A stretch of 11,382 nt of DNA from DASUZD01 sp036377055 (GCA_036377055.1 DASUZD010000348.1:1-11382), one strand, 5' to 3'. Shown: positions 1-5,820, numbered from the stretch's first letter. Notes: generated by a model from the sequence alone, not told the origin. Translations and numbers: made by a program.

Positions 1-94
1 GCACACGATGGTCACGTGGGTGAACGAGCGACCCGTGCTCGACTGGCGCCCCGTCACGGTCACCAAGTGGCAGCCGCAGGAGCGGACGTACTGA
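1..94 (+). CDS. sdhA: Succinate dehydrogenase flavoprotein subunit, C-terminal end (partial)
   Basis: Only the last 30 residues are in the window, read in the frame beginning at base 2 and ending with TGA at 92-94. They run from HTMVTW to WQPQERTY. The pattern of a conserved aromatic/basic stretch, RPV and a terminal QPQER-Y resembles the C-terminus of SdhA/FrdA flavoproteins. SdhA binds FAD covalently and oxidises succinate to fumarate, but none of the FAD or active-site motifs is visible here. The assignment therefore rests on this short tail and on sdhB following immediately, whose ATG (94-96) shares one base with this TGA. Such overlap implies one operon and translational coupling. Confidence 0.8.
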   Translation, partial: HTMVTWVNERPVLDWRPVTVTKWQPQERTY

Positions 95-1188
95 TGCAGG
101 TCGCGCTCAAGATCTGGCGATACGACCCGGAGAGCGGAGACCGCGCGCTGCGCGAATACGAGGTCGACGCGCCGGAGTGGGTCACGCTCCTGGACGTCCT
201 CGACCTGATCAAGGACCGCCAGGACGGGACGCTCGCTTATCGCAAGAGCTGCCGGATGATGATCTGCGGCTCGTGCGGGATGCGGATGGACGGCGCCGCG
301 GTCCTCGCGTGCAAGACGCGCATGTACGACATCGTCCAGGCGGGGCACGTCCCTACGATCTCCGCGATGGGAAACCTGCCGATCGTGAAGGACCTCGTCG
401 TCGACATGGCGCCGTTCTGGCAGAAGTTCCTGGCGATGAAGCCGTGGCTCCAGCCGGGCTACGAGGAGCCGCCGGACGGCAAGGAGTACGTGATCTCGCA
501 GGAGCGCATGAACGTCATCCACAAGGAATCGCTCTGCATCAACTGCGGCTGCTGCGTCTCGGAGTGCAACTCGATGGAGTCGGATCCCGAGTTCCTCGGC
601 CCGCAGGCGCTCGCCAAGGGGATGCGGTTTGTCGGCGACCCGCGCGACGGGCGGAAGGTCGAGCGGCTCGAGGCCTACAACTCCGAGCACGGGATCTGGG
701 ACTGCACGCGCTGCTACTTCTGCACCGAGCGCTGCCCGAAGGGCGTCGACCCGCGCGACGCGATCGCGAAGCTCGGCGCCGAGTCCGTGCAGGAGGGCAT
801 CACGCGCGACATGGGCGCGAAGCACGCGAAGTGGTTCGTCACCTCGGCGAAGACGACCGGCTGGCTCCGCGAGACCGAGCTCGTCCCGAAGACGCAGGGC
901 GTCGTCTCGTCGATCAAGCAGATGAAGTTCGCGATGAGCCTCGCGCGGCACGGCAAGGTGCCGCCGCCCGTCCCGCCGCACGTGGCCGACAAGGTGGACG
1001 AGGCGCGCGCGCTGCACGAGGTCGTCCAGGCGCAGGACCGCCGCGGCTTCCTCGGACACGTCCAGGGCGAGCGGGCGATCGCGCGGATCGAGCACGCGGT
1101 CGAGGAGGATCCGGAGCACGCGACGGCGAGCCGCGACTCCGCCGACGTCACGCCCGGCGAGCGCCCGACCCGACGGACCGCCGACTGA
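94..1188 (+). CDS. sdhB: Succinate dehydrogenase/fumarate reductase iron-sulfur subunit, long form with an extra cluster cysteine
   Basis: 364 residues. It passes electrons between the SdhA flavin and quinone. The N-terminal plant-type ferredoxin domain has [2Fe-2S] ligands C53, C58, C61 and C73. The C-terminal domain has C148, C151, C154, C158 and then C204, C207, C210 and C214-P, i.e. two complete CxxCxxCxxxC sets. Classical SdhB/FrdB has a non-Cys residue at the C207 position and holds a [3Fe-4S] cluster there; a Cys predicts a second [4Fe-4S] cluster, as reported for type E enzymes of Sulfolobales. The protein is about 100 residues longer than the usual 240-260. Residues 241-292 (GAKHAKWF, then a GWLRE segment, then HGKVPPP) recall HdrC-like helical tails, followed by a charged, probably disordered end. 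I chose the ATG at 94 because it overlaps the sdhA stop, has AGGAG at 78-82, and begins just before the conserved beta strand. The frame is open upstream to base 16, but that part is sdhA. The stop overlaps the next ATG. Confidence 0.93.
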   Translation: MQVALKIWRYDPESGDRALREYEVDAPEWVTLLDVLDLIKDRQDGTLAYRKSCRMMICGSCGMRMDGAAVLACKTRMYDIVQAGHVPTISAMGNLPIVKDLVVDMAPFWQKFLAMKPWLQPGYEEPPDGKEYVISQERMNVIHKESLCINCGCCVSECNSMESDPEFLGPQALAKGMRFVGDPRDGRKVERLEAYNSEHGIWDCTRCYFCTERCPKGVDPRDAIAKLGAESVQEGITRDMGAKHAKWFVTSAKTTGWLRETELVPKTQGVVSSIKQMKFAMSLARHGKVPPPVPPHVADKVDEARALHEVVQAQDRRGFLGHVQGERAIARIEHAVEEDPEHATASRDSADVTPGERPTRRTAD

Positions 1189-2072
1189 TGCGGAAGGTGG
1201 CGTACTACAAGGGCTGCCTCGCGTCGCTCTCGGCCAAGGAGCTAGACACGTCGACGCAGGCGCTCGCGCCGAAGGTCGGGCTCGAGCTCGTGGAGCTCGA
1301 GACGGTCACGTGCTGCGGCGCCGGCGACATCCACGAGGCCGACCCCGACTACTACCTGCACCTGAACGCGCGGATCCTTGCCTACGCCGAGGCGACCGGG
1401 GCCGAGACGCTCATGACGGTCTGCAACGTCTGCACGCTCAACCTGCGGCAGGCGAACGCGATGCTCGCCAACGACGACGAGCTTCGCGAGCGCGTCAACG
1501 GCAACCTCCAGTTGGTCGGCGTGCCGCCGTACGCGGGCAAGATCGACGTGCGGCACCTCCTCTGGGAGATCGCCGAGGGCGAGGGCTACGAGCTGCTCAA
1601 GCAGGCCGCGCACAAGGGGCTGAAGGGCCTGCGGGTCGCGCCGTTCTACGGTTGCCAGATCCTGCGGCCGTCGAAGCTGCTCGGGTTCGAGGACCCCGAC
1701 CGGCCATGGTCGCTCGAGCGGATCATCGAGGCGTGCGGCGGCGAGCCGGTCGACTACCCGGCGAAGATCAAGTGCTGCGGCTTCCCGATCATCCAGGCAC
1801 GTGAGGAGACGGCGCTCGGCGAGCTCATCCAGCCGATCGAGCAGGCCTCGGACGCGGGCGCCGACGCGATCGTGACGCCCTGCCCGCTCTGCCACCTATC
1901 TCTCGACGCGTGGCAGTCGAAGCTGAAGGAGGCGACCGGCAAGGACTTCCGGATGCCGATCCTGCACCTCGCGCAGCTGGTCGGCGTCGCCGCGGGGCTG
2001 GAGGAGGACGAGCTGAAGTTCAAGCGTCACGTCGTCTCCGTGGCGCCGGTCGTCGAGAAGCTCGAAGTCTGA
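1188..2072 (+). CDS. HdrB-like CCG-domain subunit of type E succinate dehydrogenase (SdhE/MfrE-like)
   Basis: 294 residues with two cysteine-rich CCG domains. The first has C10, C42-C43 and C79/C82 (spacings 31 and 35). The second has C156, C196-C197 and C232/C235 (spacings 39 and 34). This fits the family pattern CX31-39CCX35-36CXXC, with one spacing a residue short. CCG domains occur in heterodisulfide reductase HdrB, where they bind non-cubane [4Fe-4S] clusters, in glycolate oxidase GlcF, and in the SdhE/MfrE subunit that replaces cytochrome b anchors in some archaeal and epsilonproteobacterial complex II relatives. The one-base overlap with sdhB (TGATG) makes the last role most likely. 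No transmembrane segment is evident, so membrane contact would be peripheral. The name SdhE is also used for an unrelated flavinylation factor, so no symbol is given. A bare HdrB or GlcF role is less likely in this context. Confidence 0.88.
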   Translation: MRKVAYYKGCLASLSAKELDTSTQALAPKVGLELVELETVTCCGAGDIHEADPDYYLHLNARILAYAEATGAETLMTVCNVCTLNLRQANAMLANDDELRERVNGNLQLVGVPPYAGKIDVRHLLWEIAEGEGYELLKQAAHKGLKGLRVAPFYGCQILRPSKLLGFEDPDRPWSLERIIEACGGEPVDYPAKIKCCGFPIIQAREETALGELIQPIEQASDAGADAIVTPCPLCHLSLDAWQSKLKEATGKDFRMPILHLAQLVGVAAGLEEDELKFKRHVVSVAPVVEKLEV

Positions 2073-2086
2073 TTTGTAAATCGGAA

Positions 2087-2109
2087 GCACCGCGCAAGTC
2101 GGGCGGTGC
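2087..2109 (+). terminator. Possible terminator hairpin after the sdh operon
   Basis: GCACCGC (2087-2093) pairs perfectly with GCGGTGC (2103-2109) across a 9-base loop, 14 bases after the HdrB-like stop. There is no T tract behind it, so if it ends transcription it is an atypical GC-rich terminator of the kind common in actinobacteria. Confidence 0.35.
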
Positions 2110-2124
2110 CGTGGCGTCTGCATC

Positions 2125-2170
2125 CGTGGAGGGGCGGTTCCGGCGTGCCGGCCTCGTGGAGGCGCGGTAC
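2125..2170 (+). repeat. Imperfect 16-base direct repeat, 30-base period
   Basis: CGTGGAGGGGCGGTTC (2125-2140) and CGTGGAGGCGCGGTAC (2155-2170) match at 14 of 16 positions, with starts exactly 30 bases apart. The second copy lies largely inside the long hairpin. It could be a paired protein-binding site or the result of a small duplication that helped form the hairpin. Confidence 0.5.
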
Positions 2171-2178
2171 GCCGGAAC
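2137..2178. repeat. Long nested hairpin (about 19 bp with one bulge)
   Basis: The outer arms are GTTCCGGCGTGCCG (2137-2150) and CGGTACGCCGGAAC (2165-2178). They are complementary over 14 positions with a single G-T wobble. Directly inside, GCCTC (2151-2155) pairs with GAGGC (2159-2163) around a GTG triloop, leaving only G2164 bulged. This is by far the strongest structure outside genes in the window. It may be a terminator, a structured leader RNA or a dispersed palindromic repeat. I do not recognise it as a known riboswitch. Confidence 0.7.
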
Positions 2179-2179
2179 A

Positions 2180-2197
2180 TTTCAGCGGTTTCTGAAA
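2180..2197. repeat. Small AT-richer hairpin upstream of the metallophosphoesterase gene
   Basis: TTTCAG (2180-2185) pairs with CTGAAA (2192-2197) across a 6-base loop. It starts two bases after the long hairpin and ends 34 bases before the GTG at 2232. Its lower GC content than its surroundings would suit an operator or a promoter-proximal element, but neither role is shown. Confidence 0.35.
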
Positions 2198-2231
2198 ACG
2201 ACCAGTCAGCGTCTCTGGATATCGTCGGGCT

Positions 2232-3053
2232 GTGGGCGCCGCCGGCCGCATCGCGTGGAGCGCGGCCTCGGCCGCGGCGGCCGGGATCGCGTGGGGGCAC
2301 TTCGAGGCCGGCTGGCTCCGCGAGCGCACGCTCCCGTGTTCGCTCCCCGGCCTTCCCGACGAGCTCGTCGGCGTCCGGATCGCGCACCTCTCCGACTTCC
2401 ACCTCGGGATCCCGTCGCGCGGCGCGCGTGCGGTGGAGCGCGCGGTCGAGTGGGTCGAGGAGCGGCGGCCCGATCTCGTCTGCATCAGCGGCGATCTGCT
2501 CTCGCGGCCCCGCGGTGAGGCGCGCCTGCGTGCGCTCGCCTCGCGGTTCCCGCCAGCGACGTACGCCGTGCTCGGAAACCACGACTACGCGAAGAGCCGC
2601 GACCCGTTCGCGCTTCCCTCGCCAATCGCCGACCTACCGCCTGCGACGCTGCTCGCGGACGAGGCGGCGACGCTGGAGCTGCGCGGGCGCCGCGTGCAGA
2701 TCGTCGGCGTCGACCCGCGGACGTACTGGTTCAGGCGCGCACGCCCGGAGAGCCTGGTCGATCCTGCGGCCGACCTTCGGATCCTCCTCTGCCACTACCC
2801 AGGCGTGATCGACAAGCTCGAGCCGGGCGCGTTCCACCTCGTCCTCGCAGGACACCTCCACTCGGGCCAGATCTGCCTCCCCTACGGCTTCGGCAAGCTG
2901 AGGCTGGCCCACCTCCGGCCGCGTTACTACGAAGGGCTCTTCCGCCGGCCCGCGGCGACGCTGCACGTCTCGCCCGGGCTCGGCACGACGTTCGTCCCGT
3001 TCCGCTTTGCCGCGCGGCCTGAGGTCACGGAGCTGCTCCTAGAATCCGAGTAG
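2232..3053 (+). CDS. YkuE-like metallophosphoesterase with N-terminal membrane anchor
   Basis: 273 residues of the calcineurin-like phosphoesterase fold. The metal-site motifs are in order: SDFH (D55, H57), GD (87-88), GNHD (N116, H117, D118), CHYP (H188) and GHLH (H208, H210). The ending GTTFVPFRF...PEVTELLL is typical of the YkuE/YaeI branch, which acts on phosphodiester or lipid-type substrates at the membrane; the substrate here is unknown. Residues about 5-22 are small and hydrophobic and probably form a signal anchor with the catalytic domain outside. There is no twin-arginine motif. The GTG start at 2232 is the first plausible one and includes this anchor, but there is no clear Shine-Dalgarno sequence, so the exact start is uncertain. 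The TAG stop shares one base with the GTG of the Asp23-family gene, indicating a tight operon. Confidence 0.88.
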   Translation: MGAAGRIAWSAASAAAAGIAWGHFEAGWLRERTLPCSLPGLPDELVGVRIAHLSDFHLGIPSRGARAVERAVEWVEERRPDLVCISGDLLSRPRGEARLRALASRFPPATYAVLGNHDYAKSRDPFALPSPIADLPPATLLADEAATLELRGRRVQIVGVDPRTYWFRRARPESLVDPAADLRILLCHYPGVIDKLEPGAFHLVLAGHLHSGQICLPYGFGKLRLAHLRPRYYEGLFRRPAATLHVSPGLGTTFVPFRFAARPEVTELLLESE

Positions 3054-3355
3054 TGGAGGGAGGCGCCTCGATCTCGAACGACATCGTCGCGGGCTACGCG
3101 GCCGACGCCGCGCGCGAGGTGAACGGCGTGCGCGGTCTCGTCGAAAGCCGCCTCCACCGCCATCGCGGCGTGCGCGTGAACGGCGAGCGCGGCGCCGTCC
3201 GCCTCGAGGTGCACCTCGAGACCGAATGGGGCGCGTCGATTCCGGACGTGGCGCGAGAGGTGCAACGGCGCGTCGGCGACTACCTCGCGCGCATGGCCGA
3301 CGTCGAGGCCGAGGCCGTGGACGTCGTCGTCGACGACGTCGGTCCCGCCGCCTGA
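3053..3355 (+). CDS. Asp23/Gls24 family protein (small, single domain)
   Basis: 100 residues. The pattern ISNDIVAGYAADAAREVNGV near the N-terminus, a central RLEVHLETEWGASIPDVARE strand-helix segment and a C-terminal VEAEAVDVVVDDV strand match the Asp23/Gls24 (DUF322) family. These proteins are linked to cell-envelope stress in Firmicutes; Asp23 of Staphylococcus is tethered to the membrane by AmaP. This copy is near the minimum domain length and no AmaP-like partner is visible in the window. The GTG start at 3053 overlaps the preceding TAG by one base. A purine-rich GGAGGGAGG lies just inside the start codon, so a slightly later non-standard start cannot be excluded. The TGA overlaps the ATG of the next gene. 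The role is inferred as envelope-related. Confidence 0.8.
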   Translation: MEGGASISNDIVAGYAADAAREVNGVRGLVESRLHRHRGVRVNGERGAVRLEVHLETEWGASIPDVAREVQRRVGDYLARMADVEAEAVDVVVDDVGPAA

Positions 3356-3975
3356 TGGCCACCCGCCTCGCCGGGCTGACCGGCGCGACGCTCGAGACGG
3401 CGCCCAGCGTCTGCCACGACTGCGTCTGGTGGCAGGCCCGCGCCGGGCGCAGCGCAAGCAAGGACCGCTGGATCGAGCGCGCCGAGGAGGAGTGGGGCGC
3501 CTGGGGAACGATCTACTACGACGACGACGGCCGGTTGCTCGGCTCGATGCAGTACGGGCCTGCCGCCCTGTTCGCGCGGGCGGCCGAGCTTCCCGCAGGC
3601 CCGCCCTCGGACGACGCCGTGCTCGTCACGTGCGCCTACCTCGTCGACCCGTCCACGCCCTGGGTGATGCAGTCGCTCTTCCTCGCCGCGATCGGCGACG
3701 CGAAGGACAAGGGCGCCCGCGCGCTCGAGACGTTCGCCTACAGGTATCCGGAAGGGGAGTCGAACTACGAGCGCTTCATCGTCCACAAGACGATCTTCCC
3801 GCGCGACTTCCTCTCCGACTTCGGTTTCCTCACCGTCCGCGCGTTGGGGCGCGTCGAGCTCGCGCGGCTCGAGCTGGGAGGGCTCCAGCCGGTCGAGGAG
3901 GGCAAGCGCGAGAAGGTCCTGCGGGTCGTGAAGGAAGCGCTCACACCCGTGCCGCCCGTGCCGCAGCGGCCCTAG
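3355..3975 (+). CDS. GNAT-fold-like protein with N-terminal CxxCxxW motif
   Basis: 206 residues. The N-terminus carries C20-H-D-C23-V-W-W. It is followed by WGAWGTIYYDDDGRLLGSMQYGP (about 47-69), DAVLVTCAYLV (87-97), KDKGARALETFAY (117-129) and DFLSDFGFLTVR (151-162). This order resembles actinobacterial proteins annotated as GNAT N-acetyltransferases that begin with a CxxCVFWE-type motif. However, the acetyl-CoA loop, normally R/QxxGxG/A, is replaced here by STPWVMQSLFLAA (100-112) with no glycines. The protein may bind a different ligand or be inactive as an acetyltransferase. The paired Cys could bind metal or be redox active. The ATG overlaps the Asp23 stop by one base, so it belongs to the same three-gene unit. 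Fold assignment is moderate; the substrate is unknown. Confidence 0.7.
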   Translation: MATRLAGLTGATLETAPSVCHDCVWWQARAGRSASKDRWIERAEEEWGAWGTIYYDDDGRLLGSMQYGPAALFARAAELPAGPPSDDAVLVTCAYLVDPSTPWVMQSLFLAAIGDAKDKGARALETFAYRYPEGESNYERFIVHKTIFPRDFLSDFGFLTVRALGRVELARLELGGLQPVEEGKREKVLRVVKEALTPVPPVPQRP

Positions 3976-4073
3976 TCGCGTTCGGCCATCTTGCGCCGCG
4001 GTTGCCGCACAGCAACGATGACGCTGTGTTTCGACGCCGCCGCGAGCCGTCAAAGGATCCCGACATCACTACG

Positions 4074-4157
4074 ATGCTCTGGTGGCTAATGCGACTCGAC
4101 GCCAAGCTCGACCGTCTCGAGCTGCTCATGCGAGGGGAGGATCCGGATGACGAGTAA
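4074..4157 (+). CDS. Micro-ORF: 27-residue amphipathic, acidic-tailed peptide
   Basis: The frame from ATG 4074 to TAA 4155-4157 encodes a peptide starting MLWWLMRLDAKLDRLELLM and ending in the acidic GEDPDDE. The hydrophobic spacing (L, L, L, L/L) suggests one amphipathic helix. An in-frame GTG at 4026 would give 43 residues. Neither start has a well-placed Shine-Dalgarno sequence; AAAGGA lies about 17 bases before the ATG. The strongest argument that it is translated is its coupling with the next ORF, whose ATG lies 11 bases inside its end. I recall similar short 'DAKLD...LL...acidic tail' peptides in actinobacterial genomes, but this is unverified. Function unknown. Confidence 0.5.
   Translation: MLWWLMRLDAKLDRLELLMRGEDPDDE
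4134..4140 (+). promoter_or_regulatory. Strong Shine-Dalgarno sequence for the 56-aa ORF
   Basis: GGGGAGG lies 6 bases before ATG 4147 and inside the coding frame of the 27-residue micro-ORF. It is the main sequence evidence that this small gene is real. Confidence 0.65.
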
Positions 4158-4317
4158 CGCCTCGGAGGGACAGGTGCCGGAGCCCGAAGTCGATGAGTTG
4201 AAGGTCCGGACGCTGGCCCGGATCGAGGAGCTCGAGCGATGGAACCGCGAGCAGCGCGAGCGCCGTGAGCGGCGGCGCCGTCTCGTGCGGCGCGTGATTC
4301 GGTTCGGCCGCGCATAG
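4147..4317 (+). CDS. Small highly charged coiled-coil-like protein (56 aa)
   Basis: 56 residues from ATG 4147 to TAG 4315-4317. A strong Shine-Dalgarno sequence, GGGGAGG at 4134-4140, sits 6 bases upstream, better than most genes in the window. The protein has a short acidic N-terminus (about 1-17). A predicted continuous helix follows (about 17-40, with LARIEELERWNREQRE), then a very basic stretch RRERRRRLVRRVIRFGR. The basic end suggests binding to nucleic acid or to acidic lipid or protein. It overlaps the preceding micro-ORF by 11 bases, so the two are probably translationally coupled. I do not recognise a family. Confidence 0.6.
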   Translation: MTSNASEGQVPEPEVDELKVRTLARIEELERWNREQRERRERRRRLVRRVIRFGRA

Positions 4318-4357
4318 CGGCGCGTGCCGCACTTCATCTGCGTTGCGTGCGAAAGCC

Positions 4358-4387
4358 AGCCGCCGCCACCGAAGTGTCACGGCGGCT
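4358..4387. terminator. Hairpin between convergent genes, possible bidirectional terminator
   Basis: AGCCGCCG (4358-4365) pairs perfectly with CGGCGGCT (4380-4387) over a 14-base loop. It lies between the stop of the 56-aa ORF (4317) and the stop of the carbonic anhydrase gene (4392), where a terminator for both strands is expected. Neither side has a run of T. The rest of 4318-4391 shows nothing else recognisable. Confidence 0.45.
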
Positions 4388-4391
4388 CGCT

Positions 4392-4883
4392 TCAGGCGAC
4401 GACGCGGACACGGCCCGTCCTGACGTCGTAGACGAGCCCGTGGAACGCGAAGCCGGGCGGGAAGAGGCGCGACTCCCTTAGGCGCCTGACGCTGTCGATC
4501 ACGGCGGCGTCGACGAACGGGAACGGCAAGAAATCGAGCTCGCCGGAATCGATCCCGCGGTCGCGGAGCTTCTGCCGCAGCTCGTAGTTCGAGAACCGCG
4601 TCATGCCGCAGTCGGTGTGACCGACCACGAGGGCCGCCTCGGTGCCGAGCACCGCGCTCGAGATCACGAGCGACCGGGCGACGTCGTCGGTCGCGACCCC
4701 ACCTGCGTTGCGGATCACGTGCGCGTCGCCGAGCCGCAGACCGAGTGCCTCGTGCACGTCGATCCTCGCGTCCATGCACGTGACGACCGCAAACCTGCGA
4801 GCGGGCTCGGCCGGCAGGTCGCCCTTCCCAAACGAAGCCGCGAACCGCGCATTCGCGCCTGTGATGTCGTCGAGCAGGCTCAG
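4392..4883 (-). CDS. Beta-class carbonic anhydrase, apparently with a CTG start
   Basis: About 163 residues if begun at CTG 4883. It interconverts CO2 and bicarbonate with zinc. The zinc ligands are C36 (in VVTCMDAR), H89 and C92 (in GHTDCGM), and D38-R40 form the usual dyad. HVIRNAGG (55-62) is also typical. The layout and length match the short beta-carbonic anhydrases of actinobacteria; mycobacterial Rv1284 is, from memory, 163 aa. The first ATG in frame (4775) lies just after the essential C36, so it cannot start an active enzyme. The upstream frame reads SLLDDITGANARFAASF and clearly belongs to the family. There is no ATG, GTG or TTG in frame before the family's usual N-terminus, and CTG 4883 sits at exactly the right place. 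It begins one base after the asd stop, consistent with reinitiation. ATC 4865 is a less likely alternative. Confidence 0.87.
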   Translation of the reverse strand: MSLLDDITGANARFAASFGKGDLPAEPARRFAVVTCMDARIDVHEALGLRLGDAHVIRNAGGVATDDVARSLVISSAVLGTEAALVVGHTDCGMTRFSNYELRQKLRDRGIDSGELDFLPFPFVDAAVIDSVRRLRESRLFPPGFAFHGLVYDVRTGRVRVVA

Positions 4884-4884
4884 A

Positions 4885-5820
4885 TCAGGCTGCGACCGCG
4901 CGGCGCTCCAGCACCAGCTCGGCGATCTGGATCGCGTTCAGCGCCGCGCCCTTGCGGAGGTTGTCGCATACGACGAAGAGCGCCAGGCCGTTCTCGGCTG
5001 ACCGATCCTGGCGAATCCGCCCGACGAGCACCTCGTCGCCTCCGGCGGCCATGGCCGGCGTCGGAAAGTCCTCGACGCGAACGCTCGGCGCTGCCGCGAG
5101 CAGCTCCCGCGCTCGCTCCGGGGCGAGCGACTCCTCCGTCTCGATCCACACCGCCTCGGCGTGTCCGACCATCACCGGCACGCGGACGCACGTCGCGCTG
5201 ATCGGCAAATCGGGCAGCTCGAGGATCTTCCGCGTCTCCTCGCGCAGCTTGGACTCCTCGTCGAACTCCTCGCCGTCGAAGCTCCACTTCATCTGGAGAT
5301 CCGCCTCGCCCGGCGGCGTCGCCCGAAGCTCGGCCATCCGCGTGGCGCCCGCCCCCGACATCGACTGGTAGGTCGCGACGCGAACGCGCTCGAGCCCGGC
5401 CTCGTCGTGGAGCGGCTTGAGCACGCAGGTGAGCGGGATCGTGCAGCAGTTCGGGTTCGCCACGATCCCGTCGTTCGCCAGCGCCCGAGCGCCGTTCACC
5501 TCGGGGACGACGAGCGGCACGCCGTCGGCCAGCCTGAACGCCGCGGACTTGTCGATGCACAGCGCTCCGCCGGCGACGGCGTGGGGAACGAGCTCGCTGG
5601 AGGCAGAGGTTCCGACCGAGAAGAGCCAGACGTCCACCTCGGCGCCCTCGAGCGCCTCCGGCGTCGCCTCCTCGACCACGAGCTCGCCGATCCGCCGGCC
5701 GGCCGAACGAGCGGACGCGAACGCGCGCACGCCGGCGTATCCGCGCTCCGCTAACAGCGCGAGCGCGACGGTGCCGACCGCGCCGGTCGCGCCGACGACG
5801 CCGATCCGCGCGCTAGCCAA
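4885..5820 (-). CDS. asd: Aspartate-semialdehyde dehydrogenase
   Basis: 311 residues. It catalyses NADPH-dependent reduction of aspartyl phosphate to aspartate semialdehyde, the second step of the lysine/threonine/methionine/diaminopimelate pathway. The nucleotide-binding loop is GATGAVG (10-16). The catalytic cysteine is C125 in NPNCCTIPL, and the substrate region follows as QSMSGAG (152-158). EETRKIL (194-200), R213/H220 in CVRVPVMVGH, and GAALNAIQIAELVL at the end are all in place. It is somewhat shorter than the usual 330-345 residues because the loop around 170-190 is compact. The start is TTG at 5820, which keeps the Rossmann strand IGVVG at its normal distance from the N-terminus. It overlaps the end of lysC by 8 bases, indicating coupled translation. 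Confidence 0.95.
   Translation of the reverse strand: MASARIGVVGATGAVGTVALALLAERGYAGVRAFASARSAGRRIGELVVEEATPEALEGAEVDVWLFSVGTSASSELVPHAVAGGALCIDKSAAFRLADGVPLVVPEVNGARALANDGIVANPNCCTIPLTCVLKPLHDEAGLERVRVATYQSMSGAGATRMAELRATPPGEADLQMKWSFDGEEFDEESKLREETRKILELPDLPISATCVRVPVMVGHAEAVWIETEESLAPERARELLAAAPSVRVEDFPTPAMAAGGDEVLVGRIRQDRSAENGLALFVVCDNLRKGAALNAIQIAELVLERRAVAA

Larger units (their letters stand above)
2073..2231. other. Gene-free spacer with three consecutive hairpins
   Basis: No plausible coding sequence lies in these 159 bases between the type E sdh operon and the metallophosphoesterase gene. The stretch is unusually rich in inverted repeats: a 7-bp stem at 2087-2109, a long nested hairpin at 2137-2178, and a 6-bp stem at 2180-2197. 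A 16-base imperfect direct repeat starts at 2125 and 2155. It should hold the sdh terminator and any promoter for the downstream three-gene set. I cannot pick out a convincing -35/-10 pair. Confidence 0.6.

Noticed and set aside
177..1187. Extension of the HdrB-like gene upstream through sdhB
   Set aside because: The translation there is Arg/Gly/Pro-rich shadow sequence out of frame with sdhB. The conserved protein begins at ATG 1188.
4001..4016. Small inverted repeat GTTGC/GCAAC after the GNAT-like gene
   Set aside because: A 5-bp stem without a T tract is too weak to call a terminator.
4002..4030. Promoter for the micro-ORFs (TTGCCG and TGTGTT, 17 bases apart)
   Set aside because: The -10 candidate matches the consensus at only 3 of 6 positions, no better than chance in this sequence.
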